Positions 1 through 7,494 of a stretch of 21,372 nucleotides of DNA are shown here, piece after piece (position 1 is the stretch's first letter; every line of letters starts with the position of its first letter). The position numbers and the translations under genes were made by a program. The stretch is from assembly GCA_027036095.1 (NCBI GenBank), contig JALVTA010000193.1:1-21372 (forward strand), in the 5' to 3' direction. The notes under the pieces are model-generated. The model saw nothing but the letters and a program-made list of their open reading frames with translations, ran no database searches and was not told the origin of the DNA. The DNA is from Thiotrichales bacterium. Lineage in GTDB: Bacteria; Pseudomonadota; Gammaproteobacteria; Thiomicrospirales; Thiomicrospiraceae.

Positions 1-2
1 TG

Positions 3-647
3 CGACAGAACGGCCATGTTGAAAGCTCCGGCACCTATGGTGTTGTGGAAGGCATCTTTTCCCTGCCGGTTGACCGGCTCTATGGCGTCTTGAGCGTGTA
101 CCGCTACGCAGGGGATGCAAAAATCAACCGTGGCTATCTCAATGGCGGCAGCCAGGATTATTCCCAAGGCCGTCCTTCGACGGACGCATGGGGAATTCGG
201 GGTCGACTTGAGTGGCTGCAGGCATTGCGCTGGCGCACCCTGGCCCTTTCTCCCTATGCTGACGTCACACGCACATCATCCGACATGAGCGCCTATACTG
301 AGACAGGGGGTGGCTTCCCGGCCCGTTTCGACAGCCGCAACTATGAAGTGACGGACATGCGCTTCGGCTTCAATGGCAACATGGCGCTTGCCGGCAACAT
401 GCAGCTGATGCTAAATGGAGAATGGGCTCACCGTGTAGAAAACAACGGTGTGACCACCAGCGGTCAGTTCCTGGGACTCAGCAGCTTCAGTCTCAACAAC
501 CCCTCTACTGAGACCAGCTGGTTCAAGGGGGGCATAGGACTTGGCGGCAAGCTGGGCGCCGGAAAAGGGTATGTCATGGTCAATGGCTCAACAGACGGTC
601 CCATGCCGAGTGTCTGGTTGTCTGCATCGTATCAGGTGAAATTCTGA
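3..647 (+). CDS. Autotransporter beta-barrel domain, C-terminal part (5' end outside window)
   Basis: The reading frame is already open at base 3 and runs to a TGA at 645-647, so this is the last ~214 residues of a longer protein. The GTG at 45 is only an internal Val. The visible part has the alternating aromatic/small-residue pattern of outer-membrane beta strands, with typical autotransporter features: a YAGDAKINRGYLNGG stretch, a 'SPYADVT...YTETGGGFPARF' strand pair, G-rich strands near the end (KGGIGLGGKLG), and a terminal Phe (SASYQVKF) as expected for BAM recognition. By family knowledge this domain inserts in the outer membrane and exports or anchors an N-terminal passenger, which is not visible here. 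The codons are more A/T-rich than in the genes after 1320, suggesting an acquired or accessory gene. A strong terminator follows directly. The exact autotransporter subfamily cannot be told. Confidence 0.75.
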   Translation, partial: RQNGHVESSGTYGVVEGIFSLPVDRLYGVLSVYRYAGDAKINRGYLNGGSQDYSQGRPSTDAWGIRGRLEWLQALRWRTLALSPYADVTRTSSDMSAYTETGGGFPARFDSRNYEVTDMRFGFNGNMALAGNMQLMLNGEWAHRVENNGVTTSGQFLGLSSFSLNNPSTETSWFKGGIGLGGKLGAGKGYVMVNGSTDGPMPSVWLSASYQVKF

Positions 648-654
648 AACCCTC

Positions 655-684
655 AGAACCCCGCTCAAGGCGGGGTTCTTTTTC
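655..684 (+). terminator. Rho-independent terminator after the autotransporter gene
   Basis: A perfect 9-bp stem, GAACCCCGC (656-664) with GCGGGGTTC (670-678), closes a 5-base loop (TCAAG). An extra A655:T679 pair extends it, and a TTTTT run at 679-683 follows. It starts 8 bases after the stop codon, so it most likely ends transcription from the autotransporter gene and insulates the oxygenase gene downstream. Confidence 0.88.
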
Positions 685-698
685 TAACAGGATGAATA

Positions 699-1308
699 AT
701 GGAAAAAGGACTGACCAACGCGCAACACATTGACCTCTGGCCCACCCGCATCTGGCGCTTTGACTTGAGTCACCTCAAGGCGCACTTTACAGAATGGGAA
801 AGGCAAATCGAGAAAATGCGTCTTGATAACCCAGAACCTCAAGGCCGGAGCAATCGCTGCGGATGGAACTCGCCGTCAACACTATTTTCCTTGGAGGCGT
901 TCCAGCCTCTCAGACAGGCTTGCACGGATGCCTTTTCTCACGCCCTTCGCCAGATGCAGTACCCGGCCAACCTCAAGTTTGCCCTTGAAGCATGGGCAAA
1001 CGTGCATGACTTCTGTGGACACAACATCCTCCATGCGCATGAAAAGATGCTGCTTTCCGGCGTGTTCTATCTGAGGGTGCCTGAGCACTCCGGGCATATC
1101 GCCTTTACGGATCCGCGCACAGGCAATCGCTTTTCAGGGCTCCATGGTGCCGGCATCAACAACCTGTCATGAATTTCACCATGTCCCAGCCGAAGGCGAG
1201 CTGCTGCTATTTCCTTCCTGGCTGGAACACTACGTATCGCCTCATGGGAACAGAGAGAAACCCCGCATCAGCATCGCGGTGAATGCCTATCCAGCTGGCC
1301 ACTTATAG
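699..1308 (+). pseudogene. 2OG-Fe(II) oxygenase (TIGR02466-like), broken by a +1 frameshift
   Basis: Translation from ATG 699 (AGGA at 689-692 is a well-spaced ribosome site) gives 157 residues ending at TGA 1170-1172. The C-terminal part of the family continues in the next frame to TAG 1306-1308: it reads FHHVPAEGELLLFPSWLEHY, then RISIAVNAYPAGHL. Dropping one T from the TTTT run at 1131-1134 joins the two into one ~202-residue frame (GNRFQGSMVPASTTCHEF...), the usual length of this family of putative iron/2-oxoglutarate oxygenases. The first iron-binding region (HNILHAHEKMLLSGVFYLRVP) lies before the shift. The second His (SWLEH) and the 2OG-binding Arg (RISI) lie after it, so the truncated protein should be inactive. 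Substrate unknown. It may be a true pseudogene, a phase-variable homopolymer, or a base-calling error. A/T-richer than genes to the right. Confidence 0.8.
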
Positions 1309-1321
1309 AGCCCTTTACCCT

Positions 1322-2581
1322 TCACTCACGGATGGTGCCGTCGCCCAGCACGATCCACTTCTGACTGGTGAGCCCCTCCAGTCCCACCGGTCCGCGGGCA
1401 TGGAACTTGTCGGTGGAGATGCCGATCTCCGCCCCCAGACCATACTCGAAGCCGTCGGCAAAGCGGGTGGAGGCGTTGACCATTACGGAACTGGAATCCA
1501 CCTCCGCCAGAAAGCGCCGCGCGGTGGTGAAGTTCTCGGTGATGATCGACTCGGTGTGGCCGGAGCTGTAACGGGCGATATGGTCCATGGCGGCGTCCAC
1601 ATCGTCCACCACGCGGATGGAAAGGATGGGCGCCAGATATTCGGTGGCCCAGTCTTCTTCCGTGGCGGGCTTTGCGTCGATGATGGCGCGGGTGCGCTCG
1701 CAGCCACGCAGCTCCACGCCCTTCTGCGCATACAGTTCGGCCAGCGGCGGCAGCACTGCTTCGGCGATGTCGTCGTCCACCAGCAGGGTTTCCATGGCGT
1801 TGCACACGCCATAGCGCTGGGTCTTGGCGTTGAAGGCCACGCGCACCGCCTTGTCCACGTCGGCATCCTTGTCGATGTAGACATGGCAGATGCCGTCCAG
1901 ATGCTTGATGACGGGCACCCGTGCGTCCCGGCTGATGCGCTCGATCAGCCCCTTGCCGCCGCGGGGAATGATCACGTCCACATAGTCGGGCATGGCGATC
2001 AGTCGGCCGACGGCGGCACGGTCGGTGGTCTCCACCACCTGCACGCAGCTTTCGGGCAGATCGGCAGCCGAAAGCCCCTCCCGAATGCATTCGGCCAGCG
2101 CACGGTTGGAGTGGATCGCCTCACTGCCGCCGCGCAGAATGGCGGCGTTGCCGGACTTGAGGCACAGGGCGGCGGCGTCAATGGTGACATTGGGACGGGA
2201 CTCGTAGATGATGCCCACCACGCCCAGCGGCACGCGCATCCTGCCCACCTGAATGCCGGAAGGACGCATGCGCATGTCGGTGATCTCGCCCACCGGATCG
2301 GGCAGCTGGGCGATCTGGTGCAGTCCGTCGATCATGGTGTCGATCACCCTGTCGGACAGGGTGAGACGGTCCAGCAGCGCTGCGTCCAGCCCGTTGGCCC
2401 GACCCGCGGCCAGATCCTTCTCGTTTTCCGCCTTCAGCGCGTCGCGCCGGGCAGCGATGGCCGCAGCGATGGCTTCCAGCGCGCGGTTCTTCTGTGCGGT
2501 GGCGGTGCGCCGCAGCACCCGGGAGGCTGAACGCGCCTGCCGACCGAGCTGCTCCATGTACTGATTCACATCCTGACTCAT
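1322..2581 (-). CDS. proA: Gamma-glutamyl phosphate reductase (glutamate-5-semialdehyde dehydrogenase)
   Basis: A 419-residue ProA, the usual family length. It reduces gamma-glutamyl phosphate to glutamate-5-semialdehyde with NADPH, the second step of proline synthesis in the cytoplasm. It belongs to the aldehyde-dehydrogenase superfamily. The catalytic Cys is C260 in RYGVCNAMETLLV. Also visible are VPLGVVGIIYESRPNVT (about 117-133), the LKSGNAAILRGGSEA loop (141-155) and the C-terminal GLGAEIGISTDKFHARGPVGLEGLT. The start is the ATG at 2581, which overlaps the holA stop codon in an ATGA; longer in-frame extensions lie inside holA and are not credible. It is the last gene visible in the leuS-lptE-holA-proA operon. 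proC, for the last step of the pathway, is elsewhere in this window. nadD, which often follows proA in gammaproteobacteria, is not in the 1.3 kb downstream. Confidence 0.97.
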   Translation of the reverse strand: MSQDVNQYMEQLGRQARSASRVLRRTATAQKNRALEAIAAAIAARRDALKAENEKDLAAGRANGLDAALLDRLTLSDRVIDTMIDGLHQIAQLPDPVGEITDMRMRPSGIQVGRMRVPLGVVGIIYESRPNVTIDAAALCLKSGNAAILRGGSEAIHSNRALAECIREGLSAADLPESCVQVVETTDRAAVGRLIAMPDYVDVIIPRGGKGLIERISRDARVPVIKHLDGICHVYIDKDADVDKAVRVAFNAKTQRYGVCNAMETLLVDDDIAEAVLPPLAELYAQKGVELRGCERTRAIIDAKPATEEDWATEYLAPILSIRVVDDVDAAMDHIARYSSGHTESIITENFTTARRFLAEVDSSSVMVNASTRFADGFEYGLGAEIGISTDKFHARGPVGLEGLTSQKWIVLGDGTIRE

Positions 2582-3594
2582 GTCATGACTCCTTCCAGTG
2601 TCTGATCTGCGCCGCAGAGGGCGGCCACGATATCGGCGAGCACCCGGGCCGGATCGCCGGGCAGCGCGCCCTTGCCGATCTGGTCGGCCTCGGCCACCCG
2701 CGCCAGCAGCCGGGCCCACTGCGCGGGCCGCAGCCGCTCGGCCATACGGCGGTAGGCATTCTGACGGGATTTCCAGATGCCCTGTTCCCTGAACCACTGC
2801 TGCGCCCGCTCCGGAAAGGCGGCCAGCTGATAGCCCAGCCGCACCTCCCGGCCGAGCAGCCACACTACCAGCTGCACGGCCGTGCCGCCGGCCAGCAGGC
2901 GCTCGAGCACATGCAGCGCCTCCAGCACTTCCCCCGCAAGCAGTCGGTCGGAGAGGGCGAACAGCTCGTAGTGGGCCTGATCGGCCACATTTTCGATCAC
3001 CTGCTCCGGCGTGATGCGGGCGCCCTCGCCGTAACGCAGCTGCAGAATTTCCAGCGCCTGATCCGCCGCCAGCAGGTTGCCCTCACTGCGTTCCGCCAGC
3101 ACGGCGGCGGCTTCGAAGTCCAGCGTCAGCCCATAGTGGCCGGCCCGCTGCTGGCACCAGCGCGGCAGCTGCGCCAGCGGCGGCGTCCTGATCTGAATCA
3201 CCTCGCCCTGCTGCTGCACCGCCTGCGCCCAGGCCGACCTGAGCTGCTGGTTGCTCAGCGATTCATGGGGAATCAGCACCACCGTCTGATCCGGCGCCGG
3301 CTGATGGGCCAGCGCCCGAATCAGCTCGGCGCCTTCCCGACCGGGCGCGCCGTTGCCCAGGGTCAGCTCGATCAGCTGCCCCTGGCTGAACAGTCCGGGC
3401 GCGCGCAACTGTTCGGCCAGTGCCGGCCAGTCGGTGTCCCGGTCCGTCTCCAGCGTGATGCGCTCGTAGTCCGCCTCACGCGCCAGCGCACGCAGGGCGT
3501 CCAGTACCTCGCGACGGTAGAAAGGGTCGTCTCCGGCCAGCAGCAGGATCGGATAGAGGCGCGGCTGGCGCAGGAAGTTATCGACCTCGATCAT
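2578..3594 (-). CDS. holA: DNA polymerase III delta subunit (clamp loader)
   Basis: A 338-residue HolA, close to the E. coli length (343). Delta opens the beta sliding clamp within the clamp-loader complex of the replicase. Family signatures visible are the N-terminal 'YPILLLAGDDPFYRREVLDALR', 'DTDWPALAEQL...GLFSQGQLIEL', 'PPLAQLPRWCQQRA' and 'EGNLLAADQALEILQL', then the C-terminal helical collar domain with 'GIWKSRQNAYRRMAERL'. Delta has a degenerate AAA+ fold, and the lack of a Walker A motif here is normal. The ATG at 3594 lies inside the end of lptE (17-base overlap), and the stop overlaps the proA start (ATGA), so translation is probably coupled through lptE-holA-proA. The leuS-lptE-holA order is conserved in gammaproteobacteria. 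Confidence 0.95.
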   Translation of the reverse strand: MIEVDNFLRQPRLYPILLLAGDDPFYRREVLDALRALAREADYERITLETDRDTDWPALAEQLRAPGLFSQGQLIELTLGNGAPGREGAELIRALAHQPAPDQTVVLIPHESLSNQQLRSAWAQAVQQQGEVIQIRTPPLAQLPRWCQQRAGHYGLTLDFEAAAVLAERSEGNLLAADQALEILQLRYGEGARITPEQVIENVADQAHYELFALSDRLLAGEVLEALHVLERLLAGGTAVQLVVWLLGREVRLGYQLAAFPERAQQWFREQGIWKSRQNAYRRMAERLRPAQWARLLARVAEADQIGKGALPGDPARVLADIVAALCGADQTLEGVMT

Positions 3595-4069
3595 CAGGCA
3601 GATTGCGCAGCTGTTCGATGATCTGGCTGGCCGCCTCGCGGCGCATCTGGCGCTTTATGCTGCGTCGCTCCGCCTCCGCCGCCGCCAGCCCGCCGGTGAG
3701 GCTGTAGTCACGATAGACCTCGGCCCGATCGCGGATGATCAGCTTGCCGTCGCGCCAGACCTCAAACGGCTGTTTGAGGCTGATCAGCTCGGAGGCGGTG
3801 CCCCCCAGCCGGGTGTAGCTGCTGCGGGTGACATGCCAGCGCGTGGGGGCGAGGCGCAGTTCCAGCCGCGCCTTGGGATCGAAGGCCACACCGGCACGGT
3901 CGAGCGTGCGCTGCACCTGCTGGATCAGGGCGAACTCCGTGCCCCGGTCGCTGATGCGGATGGCCGAAAAAGGCATGACCGCCGGTCCCTCGCTGCCGCG
4001 CAGATGCCAGCCGCATCCGGCCGGTGCCAGAGCAGCCACCATCAGCGACAGCAGGGCGCGGCGCTTCAT
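3578..4069 (-). CDS. lptE: LPS-assembly lipoprotein LptE
   Basis: A 163-residue protein with a lipoprotein signal peptide: MKRR, a hydrophobic stretch, then PAGC with the acylated Cys at 19, followed by the family's GWHLRG motif. LptE plugs the LptD barrel in the outer membrane and helps deliver lipopolysaccharide to the cell surface. Other family features are 'LELRLAPTRWHVTRSSYTRLGGTASELISLKQPFEVWRDGK' (mid protein) and a C-terminal helix 'RREAASQIIEQLRNL'. The lipobox is slightly off, with Pro at -3 where Leu/Val/Ile is usual, but Gly at -1 and the GWHLRG context support processing. It lies between leuS (ATGA overlap at 4066-4069) and holA (17-base overlap), the standard gammaproteobacterial order. 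Confidence 0.93.
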   Translation of the reverse strand: MKRRALLSLMVAALAPAGCGWHLRGSEGPAVMPFSAIRISDRGTEFALIQQVQRTLDRAGVAFDPKARLELRLAPTRWHVTRSSYTRLGGTASELISLKQPFEVWRDGKLIIRDRAEVYRDYSLTGGLAAAEAERRSIKRQMRREAASQIIEQLRNLPDDRGR

Positions 4070-6657
4070 CCTTTCACCACCAGGTTGACCAGGCGCCCGG
4101 GAACGACGATCTCCTTGACGATCGTCTTGCCGTCGATGAACTTCTGCACATGCTCATCTGCGCGGGCGGCCGCCAGAATGGCGTCTTTGTCCGCATCGGC
4201 CGGCACCTGAATGCGTCCGCGCAGCTTGCCGTTGACCTGCACCACCAGTTCGATGCTCTCCTGCGTGAGCGCGTCCTCGTCCACCACCGGCCAGGGCTGA
4301 TCCACGATCAGTCCCTCATGGCCCAGGTCCTGCCACAGCTGCTGGGCGATATGCGGCGTGATGGGCGAGAGCACCAGGGTGACGATCTCCAGCGCCTCCT
4401 GCAGGACGGCGCGGTCCTGATCGTTTTTCGGCTCGAACTTGTTGAGGGTGTTGTTGACCAATCCCTGCACCGCGGCGATGGCGGTGTTGAAGTGCAGCCG
4501 GTCACGAATGTCGCGGGTGGCCTGCTGGAGCATGGCGTGCACGGCGCGGCGGAGGGCCTTCTGGTCATCATTGAGCGCCCCCTTGTCCAGCGCCGGCGCC
4601 GGGCCGGCCTCGATGTGACGCTGCGCCAGCGTCCACAGGCGCCGGAGGAAGCGATGCGCCCCTTCCACACCGGCATCCGACCACTCCAGCGACTGGGTCG
4701 GCGGTGCGGCGAACATGGTGAACAGACGCACCGTGTCGGCACCATATTTGTCCACCATCGCCTGCGGATCGACACCGTTGTTCTTGGATTTGGACATCTT
4801 CTCGATGCCGCCGAAGGTCACCGGCTGGCCGTCGCTTTTGAGGATACCGCCGACAATGCGCCCCTTGTCATCCCGCTGCACCTCCACCTCGGCCGGGTTG
4901 TACCAGGTTCTGGAACCGTCCGGGTTCTGGCGGTACCAGGTCTCGGCAATTACCATGCCCTGGGTGAGCAGGTTTCTGAACGGCTCGTCGGTCTTCACCA
5001 GCCCGAAATCCCGCATCAGCTTGTGGAAGAAGCGGGCATAGAGCAGGTGCAGGATGGCGTGCTCGATGCCGCCGATGTACTGATCCACCGGCAGCCAGTA
5101 GTCGGCCCGCTCATCCAGCATCCGCTCATCCTGATCGGGACAGGCGTAGCGGGCGTAATACCAGCTGGATTCGAAGAAGGTATCGAAGGTGTCCGTCTCA
5201 CGCCGCGCCGGGCCGCCACATTCGGGGCAGGTGGTCTCGTAGAATTCGGGCATTTTCGCCAGCGGCGAGCCGGCACCGTCCGGCACCACATCCTCCGGCA
5301 ATTTCACCGGAAGGTCCTTCTCCGGCACCGGCACCACGCCGCAACGGTCGCAGTAGATCATGGGAATGGGGCAACCCCAGTAACGCTGGCGGGACACGCC
5401 CCAGTCGCGCAGGCGGTAGTTGACCTGCCTGCGGCCCAGTCCCTTCTCGCCCAACACCCTGGCGAATACTTCCAGCGCCTCTTCCGACCGGATGCCGTCG
5501 AATTCGCCGGAATTGACCAGCTCGCCCTTCTCCGTAAACGCGCCCTCGGACACATCCGGCAACTCGCCGCCCACCGGCTTGATGACCACCTTGACGGGCA
5601 ACCCGTACTTTCTGGCGAACTCCCAGTCCCGCTGATCATGGGCCGGCACGCTCATCACCGCGCCGGTACCGTAGCCCATGAGCACGAAGTTGGCCGCCCA
5701 CACCGGCAGCGCCTCGCCGGTGATGGGGTGCTTCACCCGCAGACCCGTGTCCACGCCTTCCTTCTCCAGCGTCTCCACCACGGCCTCGGAGGTAGCGATG
5801 TGGGCGCACTTTTCAATGAACGCCGCCAGCTCGGGATTGTTTGCCGCCGCCTGCCTGCTCAGCGGATGATCCGGCGCCACCGCCACATAGGTCACCCCCA
5901 TCAGCGTGTCGGGACGGGTGGTGTAGACGGTCAGCTTTTCATCCCCCTCCACCAGCGGGAAGTCGATCTCCAGCCCCTCGGAGCGGCCGATCCAGTTGCG
6001 CTGCATGGTCTTGACCTGCTCCGGCCAGCCGTCCAGCTGGTCCAGATCCTCCAGCAGCTGGTCGGCATAGTCGGTAATGCGCACGAACCACTGTTCCAGC
6101 TCGCGCCGCTCCACCGGCGCGCCGGAGCGCCAGCCTTTTCCGTCGATCACCTGCTCGTTGGCCAGCACGCACTGGTCCACCGGGTCCCAGTTGACCACCG
6201 ACTTCTTGCGGTAGACCAGCCCCTTCTCATACAGCTTGGTGAACAGCCACTGCTCCCATTTGTAGTAGTCCGGGTCACAGGTGGCGATCTCCCGCTCCCA
6301 GTCGTAGGCGAAGCCGAGGCTTTTCAGCTGCCCCTTCATGTAGGCGATGTTCTGACGCGTCCACTCGGCGGGCGCCACGCCGTTAGCGATGGCGGCATTC
6401 TCCGCCGGCAGGCCGAAAGCGTCCCAGCCCATGGGCTGCAGCACGTTTTTGCCCTGCATGCGCTGAAAACGGGCGATCACATCGCCGATGGTATAGTTGC
6501 GCACATGCCCCATGTGCAGCTTGCCGGAGGGATAGGGGAACATGGACAGGCAGTAGAACTTCTCTTTCTGCGGGTCTTCCACCGCGCGGAACGCCTGCGT
6601 CGTCTCCCATGTCTGCTGAACGGCCCGCTCCAACGCCTGCGGCTGGTATTCCTTCAT
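4066..6657 (-). CDS. leuS: Leucyl-tRNA synthetase
   Basis: An 863-residue class I aminoacyl-tRNA synthetase that charges tRNA-Leu; it aligns end to end with E. coli LeuRS as I remember it. Motifs: HMGH at 48-51 (SGKLHMGHVRNYTIGD), KMSKS at 620-624, the CP1 editing-domain 'TVYTTRPDTLMG' stretch, and a zinc-binding insertion with YCDRC...CPEC, four cysteines. The C-terminal 'VQVNGKLRGRI' domain is present. I chose ATG 6657 (MKEYQPQALE) because GAGGG sits 5 bases upstream and E. coli LeuRS starts at the same place. Longer starts (ATG 6669, 6711) have no good ribosome site, and the longest would overlap the divergent gene at 6710. It heads the leuS-lptE-holA-proA operon; a TATAAT box lies about 30 bases upstream. 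Confidence 0.98.
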   Translation of the reverse strand: MKEYQPQALERAVQQTWETTQAFRAVEDPQKEKFYCLSMFPYPSGKLHMGHVRNYTIGDVIARFQRMQGKNVLQPMGWDAFGLPAENAAIANGVAPAEWTRQNIAYMKGQLKSLGFAYDWEREIATCDPDYYKWEQWLFTKLYEKGLVYRKKSVVNWDPVDQCVLANEQVIDGKGWRSGAPVERRELEQWFVRITDYADQLLEDLDQLDGWPEQVKTMQRNWIGRSEGLEIDFPLVEGDEKLTVYTTRPDTLMGVTYVAVAPDHPLSRQAAANNPELAAFIEKCAHIATSEAVVETLEKEGVDTGLRVKHPITGEALPVWAANFVLMGYGTGAVMSVPAHDQRDWEFARKYGLPVKVVIKPVGGELPDVSEGAFTEKGELVNSGEFDGIRSEEALEVFARVLGEKGLGRRQVNYRLRDWGVSRQRYWGCPIPMIYCDRCGVVPVPEKDLPVKLPEDVVPDGAGSPLAKMPEFYETTCPECGGPARRETDTFDTFFESSWYYARYACPDQDERMLDERADYWLPVDQYIGGIEHAILHLLYARFFHKLMRDFGLVKTDEPFRNLLTQGMVIAETWYRQNPDGSRTWYNPAEVEVQRDDKGRIVGGILKSDGQPVTFGGIEKMSKSKNNGVDPQAMVDKYGADTVRLFTMFAAPPTQSLEWSDAGVEGAHRFLRRLWTLAQRHIEAGPAPALDKGALNDDQKALRRAVHAMLQQATRDIRDRLHFNTAIAAVQGLVNNTLNKFEPKNDQDRAVLQEALEIVTLVLSPITPHIAQQLWQDLGHEGLIVDQPWPVVDEDALTQESIELVVQVNGKLRGRIQVPADADKDAILAAARADEHVQKFIDGKTIVKEIVVPGRLVNLVVKG

Positions 6658-6690
6658 CTCAACCCTCATAATAAAAACGTCAATCGCATC

Positions 6691-6696
6691 ATTATA
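6691..6696 (-). promoter_or_regulatory. leuS: Candidate -10 box for leuS operon
   Basis: Read on the minus strand, 6696-6691 is a perfect TATAAT, placing a transcript start near 6684 and leaving a leader of roughly 27 bases before the leuS ATG. No convincing -35 hexamer stands 16-18 bases upstream, so the assignment is tentative. The divergent gene at 6710 starts only 14 bases away, so any promoter here lies in a very short shared region. Confidence 0.35.
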
Positions 6697-6709
6697 AACG
6701 GGAGACACC

Positions 6710-7084
6710 ATGCTGAACGCGCAACAGAAACGGGCCTACGCCCAGCTGCTCAAGCAGGCGCAGCAACACGCAAAACAGGCGGAAAAGGACATCATGGCTG
6801 CCCTGCACGAGGCCATCGACGCCGCCTCCATCAAACAGGAAGAATTCCGGGAGCTGACCGAAGCGGAACTGAACAAGGTCAAGCAGGCGCTCAAGGAAGA
6901 CCTTGACGCCGTAGCCCGCTACTTCGAGGAGGTAGGCGAAGGACTGGAGGAGATCCTCACCCTGGACGCCGCCTGGCTGGAGGAAAAGTTTCTGGAAATC
7001 AGCGAAAAACTGGCCGACCCGGCCCAGCTGGAGCTGCTCAAGCTGCGCATGATGGCTGCGCTGAATGAACGCGCGCAGAACTGA
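6710..7084 (+). CDS. YbeL-like (DUF1451-type) helical protein lacking the zinc ribbon
   Basis: A 124-residue, highly charged, all-helical protein. It starts at ATG 6710 with GGGAG at 6700-6704. The segment 'FRELTEAELNKVKQALKEDLDAVARYFEEVGEG' resembles the N-terminal half of E. coli YbeL ('GELTRTEVDELTRAVRRDLEEFA.SYEE'), and ybeL is also the divergent neighbour of leuS in E. coli, so position supports the match. The C-terminal CxxC...CxxC zinc ribbon of YbeL is absent: this protein has no cysteine and ends 4 bases before the convergent gene at 7089. Function of the family is unknown to me. The assignment rests on recalled similarity plus synteny. Confidence 0.7.
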   Translation: MLNAQQKRAYAQLLKQAQQHAKQAEKDIMAALHEAIDAASIKQEEFRELTEAELNKVKQALKEDLDAVARYFEEVGEGLEEILTLDAAWLEEKFLEISEKLADPAQLELLKLRMMAALNERAQN

Positions 7085-7088
7085 TCCG

Positions 7089-7448
7089 CTAGCGCAGCCC
7101 GTAGAAGCCGGCCAGCACACCCACACCCAGCGCCACCACCCCTGCTACCAACACCAGCGCGGCGGCCATGTCACGCACCCGCTCGACGGCAGGGTGCGAC
7201 TTCAGGTGCAGATGCTCGATCAGCATCTCGATGGCCGCCCGCATCAGCATCGCCAGCAGCACGCCGCCTGCGGCAACCACCAACAGCGCCCACCACACAG
7301 GGGGCAGCCCGCCGTGGTGATGGTAGAACAGGGCCACGCCCACGCCGCTCACCACAAGACTGCGCAGCACCGCCTGATCGCGCCGCCAGAAGACGCCCAA
7401 CCCCCTCAGGGCGCTGAGCAGACACAGCGGAAAAGGGGGCCTGCTCAC
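7089..7448 (-). CDS. DgkA-like integral membrane protein (degenerate diacylglycerol kinase family)
   Basis: A 119-residue protein with three predicted membrane segments (about 28-43, 50-76, 95-116) arranged as in diacylglycerol kinase DgkA. The strongest match is 'AAIEMLIEHLHLKSHPAVERVRDMAAALVLVAG' to the DgkA signature 'NSAIEAVVDRI..E.HELSGRAKDMGSAAVLIA'. Against E. coli DgkA, E76 and D95 are kept (E74, D93 here), but the catalytic E69 is Met, N72 is Arg (R70) and K94 is Arg. E28 appears replaced by Asp. It therefore looks unlikely to be an ordinary active kinase. The start is GTG 7448 with GGAGGG upstream. It is the last gene of the minus-strand run, 46 bases after the SIMPL-domain gene, and converges on the YbeL-like gene with only 4 bases between stops. 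Confidence 0.68.
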   Translation of the reverse strand: MSRPPFPLCLLSALRGLGVFWRRDQAVLRSLVVSGVGVALFYHHHGGLPPVWWALLVVAAGGVLLAMLMRAAIEMLIEHLHLKSHPAVERVRDMAAALVLVAGVVALGVGVLAGFYGLR

Positions 7449-7494
7449 CCAGACCGCCCTCCATCCCGACGAGACACTATGGCCAGTCCGCCCT

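Noticed and set aside
1131..1137. Programmed +1 frameshifting at the oxygenase T run
   Set aside because: I see no shift-site context such as a stop or rare codon in the A site, or a downstream stimulator, and the family is not known for recoding. A simple indel explains it.
1283..2530. A 415-codon plus-strand open frame opposite proA
   Set aside because: It is a Gly/His/Val-rich mirror of ProA with no domain. It also starts inside the oxygenase pseudogene's last codons.
4024..6906. A 960-codon open frame on the plus strand opposite leuS
   Set aside because: It is antisense to an unmistakable LeuS. High G+C codons with G/C third positions keep the opposite frame free of stops. The product is His/Arg/Gly/Leu-rich with no domain.
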